A stretch of 42,542 nt of DNA from Bacteroidales bacterium (GCA_021740045.1 JAIPAP010000020.1:1-42542); one strand, 5' to 3'. Shown: positions 28,774 to 36,840, numbered from the stretch's first letter. Notes: a model not told the origin generated them from the sequence alone. Numbers and translations are program-made.

Positions 28774-28781
28774 CAAAGGTA
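28774..28781 (-). promoter_or_regulatory. Candidate -7 box for the exonuclease/FAH unit
   Basis: On the minus strand this reads TACCTTTG, a full match to TAnnTTTG. No TTG is seen at the -33 distance. Confidence 0.4.
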
Positions 28782-28836
28782 GCGTTTTATCGGGAAACCG
28801 GAATCGGTTAGGGTTACTTTTTCGTGAAGAATGATT

Positions 28837-28872
28837 AAGCCCTGCCAGCATTTAAATCCTTGGGAAGGGCTT
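28837..28872 (-). terminator. Weak hairpin downstream of the E2 gene
   Basis: AAGCCCT (28837-28843) pairs with AGGGCTT (28866-28872), about 70 bases past the E2 stop. The loop is long and no U-run follows, so termination is uncertain. Confidence 0.3.
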
Positions 28873-28938
28873 GAATGCATCAGCAAATTCTGTCATCCCT
28901 AACATTATAAGTAACTAACTTCCATCAGCCGGGGCAAT

Positions 28939-30330
28939 CTACACCGTCCTGGTTGTATCGAAATTCTCCAGGTAATCGGCTAAATCTTTCAGGAATTTAC
29001 CCCCCAATGCACCATCGACAACACGGTGGTCATAAGAAAGCGACATGGTCATCATATGCCTGATGGCTATAACATCACCTTCGGGTTGTTCCAATACCAC
29101 GGGCTTTTTCTTGATCACCCCTACGGCCAGGATTGCCACCTGTGGCTGGTTAATAATAGGATTGCCGGTAGTGCTCGAAAATGAACCGAAGTTGGTCACC
29201 GTAAATGTGCCGTCTTGAATTTCATCGGGTTGAAGTTTATTATTGCGGGCCCGGTTGGCCAGGTCGTTAACATCTTTAGCCAAACCCAGCAAGTTCTTCT
29301 GGTCAGCTTTCTTGATCACCGGGACAATGAGGTTGCTATTGGGCAGGGCTGTGGCCATTCCCACATTAACATCTTTACGCAATACCACCTGCTGGCCCAT
29401 TACCGAGGCATTAACCCAGGGGTACTTCTTCAGGGCCTTGGCAGTAGCCTCAATAAAAATTGGGGTAAAGGTGAGCTTTTCACCTTCGCGCTTTTGGAAT
29501 TCATCTTTGACCTTATTGCGCCAGTTTACAATGTTGGTCATATCCACATCGATAAAGGAAGTAACGTGCGGTGAGACATGCTTGGATGTCACCATATGTT
29601 CGGCAATCATCTTGCGCATGCGGTCCATATCAACCACCTCATCATTGGGCCCCGGACGTACTTCCGGCGGCTTGATACCTGGCATCTGATAACTGGCTGT
29701 TTCCCCACCAGCAGAAGCGGCGGCCGCTTTTGGAGCCTCTTCCCGCGCCGGAGCTTCGGCGGCAGGTTTTTTGGCCTTTCCGGCCTTACGGTCTTCAAGA
29801 TATTGCAAGACATCGCGCTTAGTAACGCGCCCGTTTTGGCCGGTTCCTTTTATTTGATCGAGTTCTTCAACGGTTATATTTTCTTCGCGTGCTATGCTGC
29901 GTACAAGCGGTGAATAAAAACGCCCTGATGAAGAGGTGTCAATTGGTTTTGATCCTTCCGATACCGGTTCACCGGCTTTTTTCGGTTCAGCTTTGGCTTC
30001 GTCTGTTGCAGCGAGCTGAGCTTCTTCGGCCTTAGCCTCTTCCTTGGCAGGTTGCTCTGCTGCTTCCGCTTCTTCTTCACCTTCTTCCTCTTCGGTATTA
30101 ATATATGCAATCACCTCTCCCACCGAAATAGTATCACCTTCGGAATATAATTGCTTGCCCATGGTTCCTTCCACCGGGGAGGGTATTTCGGAATCTACTT
30201 TATCGGTTGATATCTCAACAATGGCGTCATCTTCTTCAATCGTGTCGCCTTCTGTCTTAAGCCATTTTGTAATGGTTGCTTCAATTATGCTCTCGCCCAT
30301 CTTGGGCATTACCAATTCAAATTTTCCCAT
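28939..30330 (-). CDS. 2-oxo acid dehydrogenase E2 (lipoyl acyltransferase)
   Basis: This 463-residue E2 subunit has one lipoyl domain (1-78, lipoyl-Lys44 in EISTDKVDSEIPSP), an acidic Ala/Glu/Lys-rich linker, a peripheral-subunit-binding domain (about 137-178, FYSPLVRSIAREENITVEEL) and a CoA-dependent acyltransferase domain (about 225-460) with active-site His435 and Asp439 in SYDHRVVDGALGGKF. The single lipoyl domain and overall form suit a branched-chain or generic 2-oxo acid complex more than pyruvate dehydrogenase with several lipoyl domains, but the substrate cannot be decided. E1 and E3 genes are not adjacent. Confidence 0.93.
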   Translation of the reverse strand: MGKFELVMPKMGESIIEATITKWLKTEGDTIEEDDAIVEISTDKVDSEIPSPVEGTMGKQLYSEGDTISVGEVIAYINTEEEEGEEEAEAAEQPAKEEAKAEEAQLAATDEAKAEPKKAGEPVSEGSKPIDTSSSGRFYSPLVRSIAREENITVEELDQIKGTGQNGRVTKRDVLQYLEDRKAGKAKKPAAEAPAREEAPKAAAASAGGETASYQMPGIKPPEVRPGPNDEVVDMDRMRKMIAEHMVTSKHVSPHVTSFIDVDMTNIVNWRNKVKDEFQKREGEKLTFTPIFIEATAKALKKYPWVNASVMGQQVVLRKDVNVGMATALPNSNLIVPVIKKADQKNLLGLAKDVNDLANRARNNKLQPDEIQDGTFTVTNFGSFSSTTGNPIINQPQVAILAVGVIKKKPVVLEQPEGDVIAIRHMMTMSLSYDHRVVDGALGGKFLKDLADYLENFDTTRTV

Positions 30331-30636
30331 GAATATCCAGTTTTACAGGGTTAATGATCTTAACAAATTGCCTGTGTTCCTTATTTTATCACAGATACAA
30401 CAAAGGTTCATGTAAAATGTTTATCAATGCTGTTGGTGGGGTTTTGATGAATTGCTCCTGCATTAAACCGGTGGTGATTGTTTTTGCGATAGATGAACCT
30501 GCCCACAACATCATTTTCACCACGGAATACACAAAAACAGTTTGGCGCAATCTTTAAGCATCGAAATGACAATCAATGTTTTTAAAAGATGGGGGCGTTG
30601 GGGGGCAGAAAAAAGATCAAAATACAACCCAACCAT
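30331..30636. other. Gene-free spacer
   Basis: Reading all frames showed no gene or recognisable remnant between the E2 gene and the glycosyltransferase gene. Only short open frames broken by stops are present. Confidence 0.5.
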
Positions 30637-32604
30637 TTACCCTCTCCCCAAATTCCTGAAGCCTTTCATGATAATATTCACATCATTTTTTACTTTATAA
30701 TCCCTGGCATACAGCAGGTTTAGGTTATGAATGGTTTGCCTGGTGATCTCCTTTTCGCCAAAAACATCGAGGGGCGTAAGCACGCCCGGCTTGATGTCGG
30801 GTAAGCGGTCGGTTTCATCGGTTGATAATTCGTAATAGCCTGTCCACGAGCGCCGGGCAAATAAAACCTTGAATATGTTTTTGATCAATCCCCATGGCCT
30901 TTTAACGATGAAGACACTTACCGGTAAGCTAACAAGCAATATTAAGCTGGTCAAAATATCAATCAGTCTTTTGTTACGACGATTTTGGATACGTCCCACC
31001 GAGTTGATGTCCACCACATAAAGCTCACCGGACGTGCTGATGGAGTTACTTCCGATGATCGACAGGCTTTCGGGTGGGGCTATTTTATATTCGATGTTGG
31101 AATGCTGCAACTCCGACATTTTATCGATGATCTGGTCGGCCGGAAGGTCCCGGGCACAAAAGATCACCTCATCGATCTTATAAATGGAAATAATGTCATT
31201 GATTTGCCCGAGGTTTCCAATAAAACCTTCGTGGGTATTTCCATTGGGAGAAACACTGACCAATCCTATAAAACCGGGATTTTCATAAGTTTTTCGCAAA
31301 AGGTTAGCCACACGCTCGGCTTCTTCGGGTTCCCCTACAATGGCAATACGCATTTTGCGGTCCATTCCGAGCTGAAAATCGGCAATACGGCTAAAATGCA
31401 GCATTACCCGGGTAAACATCATAGCAACCAGCGCCCACACAGCCCCCATTACAATGATCGCTCTTGAAAAACGCAAGTGCTCTGGCAACAGGGCATAAAA
31501 GACTAAAATCACTACCGTCCCGGCTACCAATCCCTGGAATATCTTCGATAACCGGACCGGTCTGTCGTATCCGCCGAGAAAATACACCGATCCCAGCCAT
31601 ACCAAAATGTATATGGGCACTACAATGGTGATGAACTCAATGGGGTAATAATCGCTACCGGCGTTCAGAATGTGTTTTTCCCAATAATTTTCAAGCAGGT
31701 AAATGCCTCCGAAAATGAGAAAAGCATCCCAGAGGGGAAGAATCACACTGCGTAAAAACCGGTGTAAAATGGCTACAAAAGCCCTTAAATATACCGCCAC
31801 ATTGATGAAATAGGTGAAGAGCCGGGCATTTTTCCGGCTAAAGTGCTTGCGTGCAAAAATGATCATGGCATTGTAAAAGGTGATCACATAATTCACGCTG
31901 CTCTTTTTGGTGCTTTCACCTTTGTAATGTATGATGCGGGTGCCGGGATAATAGTAATTCTTATAACCGGCTTGTATAATACGATATGAAAGATCGATGT
32001 CCTCGCCGTACATGAAAAAATTTTCATCGAGTACACCAATCTCTTCCAGTACCGATTTGCGCAGCAACATAAAGGCTCCGGCGAGGATTTCCACCTCGTT
32101 GGTTTCGTCCTTATCCAAAAAGCCCAGATGATATTTTCCGAAGGTCTTGGATTTGGGAAAGAGTTTTGAAAGGCCGAAGATTTTGTAAAAAGCCACGTCG
32201 GGTGTCGGCAAGCCACGTTTCGACTCGGGCAGGAAACGGCCCTTGCCATCCACCATCTTTACACCAAGGCCACCTGCGTCGGGATGCTCATCCATGAACT
32301 GCACCACCTTACTAAAGGTATCTTCCTCCACAATCGTATCGGGATTCAGGAGTAAAACATATTCTCCCTTGGATACCTTGATGCCCTGGTTATTCGCCCT
32401 CGAAAAGCCAAGGTTTTCCTTATTGGCAATCAACCTGACTTCGGGGAACTTGTTTTCCATCATTTTCACCGATCCATCCACGGAATTATTATCCACTACG
32501 ATCACCTCGGTAGATACATTTTTCCCGGCCTTGCGCACTGAATACAGGCACTGCTCCAGGAAATACTTCACGTTATAGTTCACTATAATAACCGATAGCT
32601 TCAT
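30637..32604 (-). CDS. Family 2 glycosyltransferase fused to a degenerate sugar-phosphate transferase-like module
   Basis: This 655-residue protein uses the ATG at 32604 (MKLSVIIVNYN), a canonical GT2 start; a 38-residue extension to 32718 lacks any motif. Residues 1-230 are a rhamnosyltransferase-like GT2 domain with VVDNNSVDGS, LLLNPDTIVEED and FFMYGEDIDLSYR. Membrane helices lie at about 265-300, 323-345, 357-375 and 383-400. A Rossmann-like segment starts RIAIVGEPEEAERV (419-432). The last part begins KRLIDILTSLILLVSLP, then has PDIKPGVLTPLD and LLYARDYKVKNDVNIIMK, an outline of polyprenyl-phosphate sugar-1-phosphate transferases. The KFRSM and DE catalytic region and the DELPQ block are missing, so this half is probably inactive or structural. 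It likely serves surface polysaccharide synthesis. Confidence 0.82.
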   Translation of the reverse strand: MKLSVIIVNYNVKYFLEQCLYSVRKAGKNVSTEVIVVDNNSVDGSVKMMENKFPEVRLIANKENLGFSRANNQGIKVSKGEYVLLLNPDTIVEEDTFSKVVQFMDEHPDAGGLGVKMVDGKGRFLPESKRGLPTPDVAFYKIFGLSKLFPKSKTFGKYHLGFLDKDETNEVEILAGAFMLLRKSVLEEIGVLDENFFMYGEDIDLSYRIIQAGYKNYYYPGTRIIHYKGESTKKSSVNYVITFYNAMIIFARKHFSRKNARLFTYFINVAVYLRAFVAILHRFLRSVILPLWDAFLIFGGIYLLENYWEKHILNAGSDYYPIEFITIVVPIYILVWLGSVYFLGGYDRPVRLSKIFQGLVAGTVVILVFYALLPEHLRFSRAIIVMGAVWALVAMMFTRVMLHFSRIADFQLGMDRKMRIAIVGEPEEAERVANLLRKTYENPGFIGLVSVSPNGNTHEGFIGNLGQINDIISIYKIDEVIFCARDLPADQIIDKMSELQHSNIEYKIAPPESLSIIGSNSISTSGELYVVDINSVGRIQNRRNKRLIDILTSLILLVSLPVSVFIVKRPWGLIKNIFKVLFARRSWTGYYELSTDETDRLPDIKPGVLTPLDVFGEKEITRQTIHNLNLLYARDYKVKNDVNIIMKGFRNLGRG

Positions 32605-32758
32605 AGGCCTGGCAGATAACGCGCCAAAAATACGATTAATCTGTTTGGCGGCAAAATGGAAGGGAGAAGGTAGCAGGGATTTGGGTGATGGGCCTTTTAG
32701 GCGCTTAGGTTGTCTCATCCTGAAATCAGTTTACATGAAAAGTAAGTAAAGCCTCATG

Positions 32759-32893
32759 GCTTTTCTTCATCAGCAATGGATGGTAAAGGTTTTTGCCTTT
32801 TTATCTTTCCTTCTTTGATGAGCTGCTCTTTTTCGGTTTTGATTTTTTCAAGGAGGTCACGGGCGTTGTATTCGGGTGTTTGTGCCAAATCAG
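32759..32893 (-). pseudogene. HsdS (type I restriction specificity subunit) linker remnant
   Basis: The minus strand reads SPDLAQTPEYNARDLLEKIK and then TEKEQLIKEGKIKRQKPLPS-IADEEKP before a TGA at 32759. The core LLEKIK-x-EKEQLIKEGKIK-x-QKPLP is the central conserved helix and linker of Bacteroidota-type HsdS subunits, which lies between the two target-recognition domains. Neither recognition domain nor a start codon remains. Upstream the frame runs into the 15-bp tandem array, translating as repeated RFIAS. I rate the family identification high and the remnant status certain. Confidence 0.7.
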
Positions 32894-32974
32894 GAGACGC
32901 GATGAATCGAGACGCGATGAATCGAGAGGCGATGAATCGAGAGGCGATGAATCGAGACGCGATGAATCGCGTCT
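32894..32974. repeat. 15-bp tandem array of REP-like half-sites
   Basis: Five head-to-tail units GAGA(C/G)GCGATGAATC start at 32894, 32909, 32924, 32939 and 32954. Units 1, 2 and 5 have C and units 3 and 4 have G at the fifth base. GCGTCT closes the array, so the last unit forms the hairpin GACGCGAT-GA-ATCGCGTC. The unit differs by one base from half of the palindrome inside the adjacent RAYT gene (33230-33257). The array begins 6 bases past the RAYT stop codon. Confidence 0.9.
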
Positions 32975-32979
32975 GTACA

Positions 32980-33597
32980 TTATGGATTTAATGTATCATC
33001 ATTCCAATTCCTGGGATTGTTGATGATGTAATTTTTTATTCGTTGATATTCCATATCGTTTCGGATGATGTGGTCGTAGAAACGGGATTGCCAGGCAAAA
33101 TCGGCATTGATTTTTCGGGATTCAAATGTTACCCTGCCTTTGTACCAATTAAATATTCGTGAAATATTATCGTGTAACATTGGGTTTTTATTTCCTGTTA
33201 TCCCGCCAGGTTTTTTGGGGTTTGGTCCCGTAGAGACGCGATTAATCGCGTCTCTACCGTCCCCCGCGTCTCTATCATCCGTGCCACCATCATGATCATC
33301 AATAACGTTCCTGCGTCCATTGCCCGTTTTTTTAATAATTACAATCGCGTGAACGTGATTTGGCATTACAACAAATTCATCCAAATCCGCATATTCATAT
33401 CGTTGTGGTATTTCCATTAAAAATTGGTTTGCCAATTTTCCTGTTTCTGACCATACAATTTCATCATTCTTAATATCCCCAAAATAACATTCCCTGTTTG
33501 CTGTACAGATGGTCACAAAATAGGCCGCATTCCAGCCATAATCCCAATTTTTCAATCGGGCAGATGGGATACGGTATTTGTTTTGAAATTTATCCAT
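32980..33597 (-). CDS. REP-associated tyrosine transposase (RAYT, Y1_Tnp family)
   Basis: This 205-residue single-strand-DNA transposase is related to IS200/IS605 TnpA and is thought to move REP palindromes. The start of the fold is RLKNWDYGWNAAYFVTICT. The metal-binding HUH-type motif is MPNHVHAIVII (H81, H83). The catalytic Tyr is probably Y174 in SRFYDHIIRNDMEYQRI, followed by the family ending YIINNPRNW. Residues about 95-135 are a Gly/Asp-rich insertion not needed by the family. In it, residues 114-123 (RDAINRVST) are encoded by a perfect 28-bp palindrome. The frame stays open, so the gene may still work. Its ATG overlaps the stop of a 17-codon frame as TAATG. No transposon ends or tnpB are present. 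Confidence 0.88.
   Translation of the reverse strand: MDKFQNKYRIPSARLKNWDYGWNAAYFVTICTANRECYFGDIKNDEIVWSETGKLANQFLMEIPQRYEYADLDEFVVMPNHVHAIVIIKKTGNGRRNVIDDHDGGTDDRDAGDGRDAINRVSTGPNPKKPGGITGNKNPMLHDNISRIFNWYKGRVTFESRKINADFAWQSRFYDHIIRNDMEYQRIKNYIINNPRNWNDDTLNP
33230..33257. repeat. Perfect 28-bp palindrome inside the RAYT gene
   Basis: The half-site GTAGAGACGCGATT is followed by its exact reverse complement, with no loop, centred between 33243 and 33244. A further half copy (CCGCGTCTCTATC) lies at 33265-33277. It is the same sequence family as the 15-bp array 260 bp away. Confidence 0.92.
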
Positions 33598-33648
33598 TAT
33601 TCCATGGCTTTTTTCAGTTCTTCGAGAATGTTGTTTTGCAATGCTTCC
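33595..33648 (-). pseudogene. 17-codon frame ahead of RAYT, possibly an HsdM-like tail
   Basis: The minus strand encodes MEALQNNILEELKKAME and a TAA that overlaps the RAYT ATG. The helical, charged ending resembles the last helix of HsdM-type or similar subunits, and the HsdS remnant on the other side of RAYT makes hsdM plausible. The frame is too short for homology to be secure. It could be a tiny leader gene coupled to RAYT instead. Confidence 0.3.
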
Positions 33649-33735
33649 ATTTCTTATGGTGCTTTTTTGAGATTCATGGCAAATTATCCGGTTCTTGTTT
33701 GTAATCTTTTCATTTCCAAATATACATACATTATA

Positions 33736-33840
33736 TCATATCTCGAGTTTATCCAATGGACTTTTGATGCTTTGCAGTTATTTACTCCTTACGCTTGGAT
33801 ATATTTCGGTTGTTTTGGAAGACTTGTTGCGAAGTATGGT
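33736..33840 (-). pseudogene. Tyrosine recombinase (integrase) C-terminal remnant
   Basis: The minus strand reads TILRNKSSKTTEIYPSVRSK, an in-frame TAA, then LQSIKSPLDKLEI and a TGA at 33736-33738. This matches the end of XerC/D-like integrases of Bacteroidota, normally of the form LGHKSSKTTEIYTHV-STK-LQNIKSPLD. It contains the catalytic Tyr in TTEIY. The rest of the catalytic domain is gone, and the internal stop sits where the family has a Ser/Thr-Lys-x. It belongs to the same island of decayed genes as the HsdS remnant. Confidence 0.75.
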
Positions 33841-33916
33841 TTCACGGGCTTTGCCCATCTGGTGTAATCGTATGCATTGATTGATCCGGCTGGCACCAAA
33901 TGGAAAGAAAAATTAA

Positions 33917-33953
33917 AAAAGCCCCGCATGGTAGATTTACATGCCGGGCTTTT
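33917..33953 (-). terminator. Rho-independent terminator of the transglutaminase gene
   Basis: AAAAGCCC-C-GCATG (33917-33930) pairs with CATGC-C-GGGCTTTT (33940-33953), with a single C-C mismatch and a nine-base loop. On the minus strand it lies 20 bases after the stop codon and is followed by a T-rich tract (TTTTTTAATTTTT). Confidence 0.87.
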
Positions 33954-33973
33954 CAATGTATTTTGTTCATTGC

Positions 33974-35590
33974 TTATTCAACCGGTTCCCAGTCGGCAAA
34001 GTTTTCGGTAACCACATAGGTTTTGGGTTCGGTAGTCCATGATTCGTTGGAGTTATAGGTCCAGCCCATGGTTTCGCTGCCGCCTCCGCTTTGGGTTGTA
34101 ATGAGAAAACGGTTTGCCGTAAAGCCGATGTACCTAGCCTGTCCGCGGGGCGTTTTTTGGTCTCCCCCACTGGGATCAACCGGTATCCAGCCGAAATTGG
34201 GCAGGTAGATCTCTACCCAGCGGTGAAAAACATCATCCATGCTGGCGTCATCACCTCTTACAACCAAAGAGCCTACATAGCGCGCAGGAATACCGGCCGC
34301 ACGGCACATGGCGATGTACACAAAAGAATATTCGGAGCAGGAACCGTTACCGCGTTCCAACACAGCCGGAGCGGTATTCCAACCACCGACCATCTCATAA
34401 TACATATTATCGATAATGTAATTAAAGATATTCCGGGCCATCCAGTAGGGATTGGTTTCATTGCCCACCGATTTCTTAACCGCATTTTGAATGCTTGGGT
34501 GATCGATTTGGTACTTTTCGTTATTCTCCAGGTAGCGGTTGGTGATTTCTCCGGGGATATCATCGAGTGATCCGACCCGGTGAGGCCATACATAATGCCT
34601 TACATCCCAAAGATCGGCGCGGGTTTTCATGTGAACGGTGCGGGTCTCCCCCGCTTTCATGTTTTTAAAGCGATAATGCGCCGTTTTTTGGCCCCATTTG
34701 TCCGTTACGATGTCGGTATATTTGGGCGAATATTCGATCTCATCGATGATTTTTTGATTCTTACGTTCCTCAGGAATAGCCAGATGAACATCCATCGTTT
34801 CAACTTTTCCGGGCCCATAATTGGTCGCCTGATAGGTATAGTTCACCGTGGCTTCCCGCTTATTGAATTTGGCAAATTTCTCTCCATCATCGCGGACCAG
34901 TTCGTATAGCTTATCATCTTCCGAATCGACGGCCCAAAGTTTCTCTCCATTGGTAGCCAGGCCGCGGGCATAAGGCCCGGGAGCTTCGGTAATGATGATC
35001 ACCGAACCATCTTCGGGATTGATCATATAAATCTCATCTGTAATGCGATCGGAAACCCACAGGTATGTCCCATCATAAGTCAATCCCTGCGGATGGCCGG
35101 CGGGTGAATCAAAGGAGCGAATGGTTGTGCCATCATCGGGATCGAATTGAATGACCTTGTCCATGCGGTCATCCACACACCAAAGGTATTCACCGTCCCA
35201 GGTTAAACCGCGGGGGCTGTCGCCCGGAGCCGAGATGGTTCGCAAAACAGTACCATCCTCAGGATCGATGCGATAGACTTTTCCGTCATAGTTTTCTGCC
35301 AGTGGGATCCCGCCTTTTACATCGGCATTCCAGAGGGCTTTGCCGTCCCAGGTAAGGCCCATGGGCCAATAGCCCGGACTCGAAACGTAATGAAGCACTT
35401 CCCCGCTTTCGGGATCGATGGCATAAAGCAGGTCGCTCATGCGGTCGGCCAGCCAAAGCTTTTCACCGTCGAAGGCGAGGCCTGTGGGGTGCTTTTCAGG
35501 GGTGTCGAATGATTTTACCACTTCGCCGGTATGGGCAAAGGTTATAAAGGGCAATACAACTGCAATTAATAAAGCTTTAAGTTTTCTCAT
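33974..35590 (-). CDS. Secreted transglutaminase-like protein with N-terminal beta-propeller repeats
   Basis: This 538-residue exported protein (signal peptide about 1-19) begins with five repeats of about 45 residues with the core P-x-GL-x-WDG-x-x-LW-x-x-D (about 36-50, 77-90, 127-140, 168-181 and 209-222), an NHL/YVTN-like propeller arrangement. A beta-rich spacer (about 245-325) follows. The transglutaminase core (about 370-480) has Cys418 (GNGSCSEYS), His456 (DVFHRWVEIYLP) and Asp472 (WIPVDPSGGDQ), so the triad is complete. Bacterial members act as transglutaminases, proteases or peptide-handling enzymes, and which applies is unknown. No T9SS domain is seen, so it is probably periplasmic. 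A strong terminator follows. Confidence 0.88.
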   Translation of the reverse strand: MRKLKALLIAVVLPFITFAHTGEVVKSFDTPEKHPTGLAFDGEKLWLADRMSDLLYAIDPESGEVLHYVSSPGYWPMGLTWDGKALWNADVKGGIPLAENYDGKVYRIDPEDGTVLRTISAPGDSPRGLTWDGEYLWCVDDRMDKVIQFDPDDGTTIRSFDSPAGHPQGLTYDGTYLWVSDRITDEIYMINPEDGSVIIITEAPGPYARGLATNGEKLWAVDSEDDKLYELVRDDGEKFAKFNKREATVNYTYQATNYGPGKVETMDVHLAIPEERKNQKIIDEIEYSPKYTDIVTDKWGQKTAHYRFKNMKAGETRTVHMKTRADLWDVRHYVWPHRVGSLDDIPGEITNRYLENNEKYQIDHPSIQNAVKKSVGNETNPYWMARNIFNYIIDNMYYEMVGGWNTAPAVLERGNGSCSEYSFVYIAMCRAAGIPARYVGSLVVRGDDASMDDVFHRWVEIYLPNFGWIPVDPSGGDQKTPRGQARYIGFTANRFLITTQSGGGSETMGWTYNSNESWTTEPKTYVVTENFADWEPVE

Positions 35591-35690
35591 AGTGGTTTCT
35601 TTTCTACTATTTAACTGTTTACATTTCTTGTAACCAACATAGGCAAATTTACATCAAATCTTATTGATACTGAAATGCAAGTTTAGAAGG

Positions 35691-35781
35691 TAGTCCGCTA
35701 ATTTCTGCGAATTACCCCGCTAATTTTCGCTAAGCAGTATTCGCGGGAATTTGCGTTGGATTCGCGGAAATTCGCGGACTA
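35691..35781. repeat. Interspersed inverted repeat, copy 2
   Basis: TAGTCCGCTAATTTC (35691-35705) is inverted, with one mismatch, as GAAATTCGCGGACTA (35767-35781). Between them are further CGC/GCG and AATT words, including CCCCGCTAATTTTCGC and TTCGCGGGAATTTGCG. This 91-bp element resembles that at 21893-21970 in word composition and position between genes. It carries no coding capacity. Confidence 0.65.
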
Positions 35782-35833
35782 TTTTATCATTCCGAAAAGA
35801 AAAAGTGTATCTTAGTTCTCAAAAACCCTATTT

Positions 35834-36838
35834 ATGAAAAAGCTTTACGTACTGATAATTGCCCTGGCCTTTGCAGCAACCTCCTATTCACAGGACACCT
35901 TTTCCATTATTGCCCTCGATACCGTTACCGGTGAAATAGGCGGCGCCGGGGCTTCATGCATCGATGACAATGCCATCAACAATGGCGTATTGATCATCAA
36001 CGATATTATTCCAGGCCGTGGTGGCATACATACCCAAGCCTACTGGCGACCGGAGAATCAGGAGAATGCCCATGATCGCATGATGGAAGGTATGAGTCCC
36101 GATGAGATCATTCACTGGCTGGTGCAAAATGATGTGCAAAATAATCCCAGTATTCGTCAATATGGTATAGTGGATTTTGACAGCACCGGAAATCCCCGTT
36201 CAGCAGCTCATACCGGTAAAAATTGTGATGATTACAAAGACCATATCCTTGGGCCCAATTACGCCATACAAGGCAATATTCTTCAGGGCCAACACATCCT
36301 TGATAGCATGGAAGCCCGCTTCCTGAATACCGATGGCATGCTGGCCGAAAAGCTGATGGCCGCCTTGCAGGGAGCCAACATCCCCGGCGCCGACACCCGT
36401 TGCACTGCCGAAGGCGTCTCTTCACTTAGCGCATTTGTCCGCGTTGCCAAACCCTCCGATACCAGCGGCTCCTATTTCTGTGACTTACTGGTGCCTGAAA
36501 CCCCATATGGCGTAGAACCCATCGATTCATTGCAAGTATTGTTCGATGAATGGATGACCTACCTGGGTGTGGAAAACATGCCCGGAAAAAGTAACTGGCT
36601 GAAAATAGCGCCCAATCCGGTTGCTGCAAATGAAATGTTGTCTTTTTCGACGCCCGGCAATAACCAATTCAAAAAGATCAGATTGGTTAATTCCTATGGT
36701 GTGCCGGTTGCTGAACAAAATGGCAATGACAAATCGGTTATAAAACTCAGCCTCGTAGGCATTGAGAAAGGAATATACTTGTTGGAAGTCACTGCGAAAA
36801 ATGGGATGGTGGGCACAAAAAAAGTAATTGTTCAATAG
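35834..36838 (+). CDS. DUF1028 protein with T9SS sorting domain
   Basis: This 334-residue protein has a signal peptide (MKKLYVLIIALAFAATSYSQ). The DUF1028 domain (about 21-230) begins DTFSIIALDTVTGEIGGAGASC, with SQARCT-like replacement NIPGADTRCTAEG and SSLSAFVRVAKPSD; the family has an Ntn-hydrolase-like fold and no proven activity. A type A sorting domain closes the protein (LKIAPNPVAANEMLSF, GIEKGIYLLEVTAKNGMVGTKK), so T9SS export is likely. A perfect-stem terminator follows at once. Confidence 0.9.
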   Translation: MKKLYVLIIALAFAATSYSQDTFSIIALDTVTGEIGGAGASCIDDNAINNGVLIINDIIPGRGGIHTQAYWRPENQENAHDRMMEGMSPDEIIHWLVQNDVQNNPSIRQYGIVDFDSTGNPRSAAHTGKNCDDYKDHILGPNYAIQGNILQGQHILDSMEARFLNTDGMLAEKLMAALQGANIPGADTRCTAEGVSSLSAFVRVAKPSDTSGSYFCDLLVPETPYGVEPIDSLQVLFDEWMTYLGVENMPGKSNWLKIAPNPVAANEMLSFSTPGNNQFKKIRLVNSYGVPVAEQNGNDKSVIKLSLVGIEKGIYLLEVTAKNGMVGTKKVIVQ

Positions 36839-36840
36839 GA

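Noticed and set aside
30331-30636. Possible small gene between the E2 and glycosyltransferase genes
   Set aside because: Frames are short and broken on both strands with no recognisable motifs.
32894-32974. CRISPR-like direct repeats
   Set aside because: Units are 15 bp with no spacers between them and no cas genes nearby; they are half-sites of a palindrome.
32776-33023. Plus-strand frames rich in RDESR/MNREA repeats
   Set aside because: These are translations of the 15-bp tandem array in other frames and overlap the HsdS remnant and RAYT gene; no family features.
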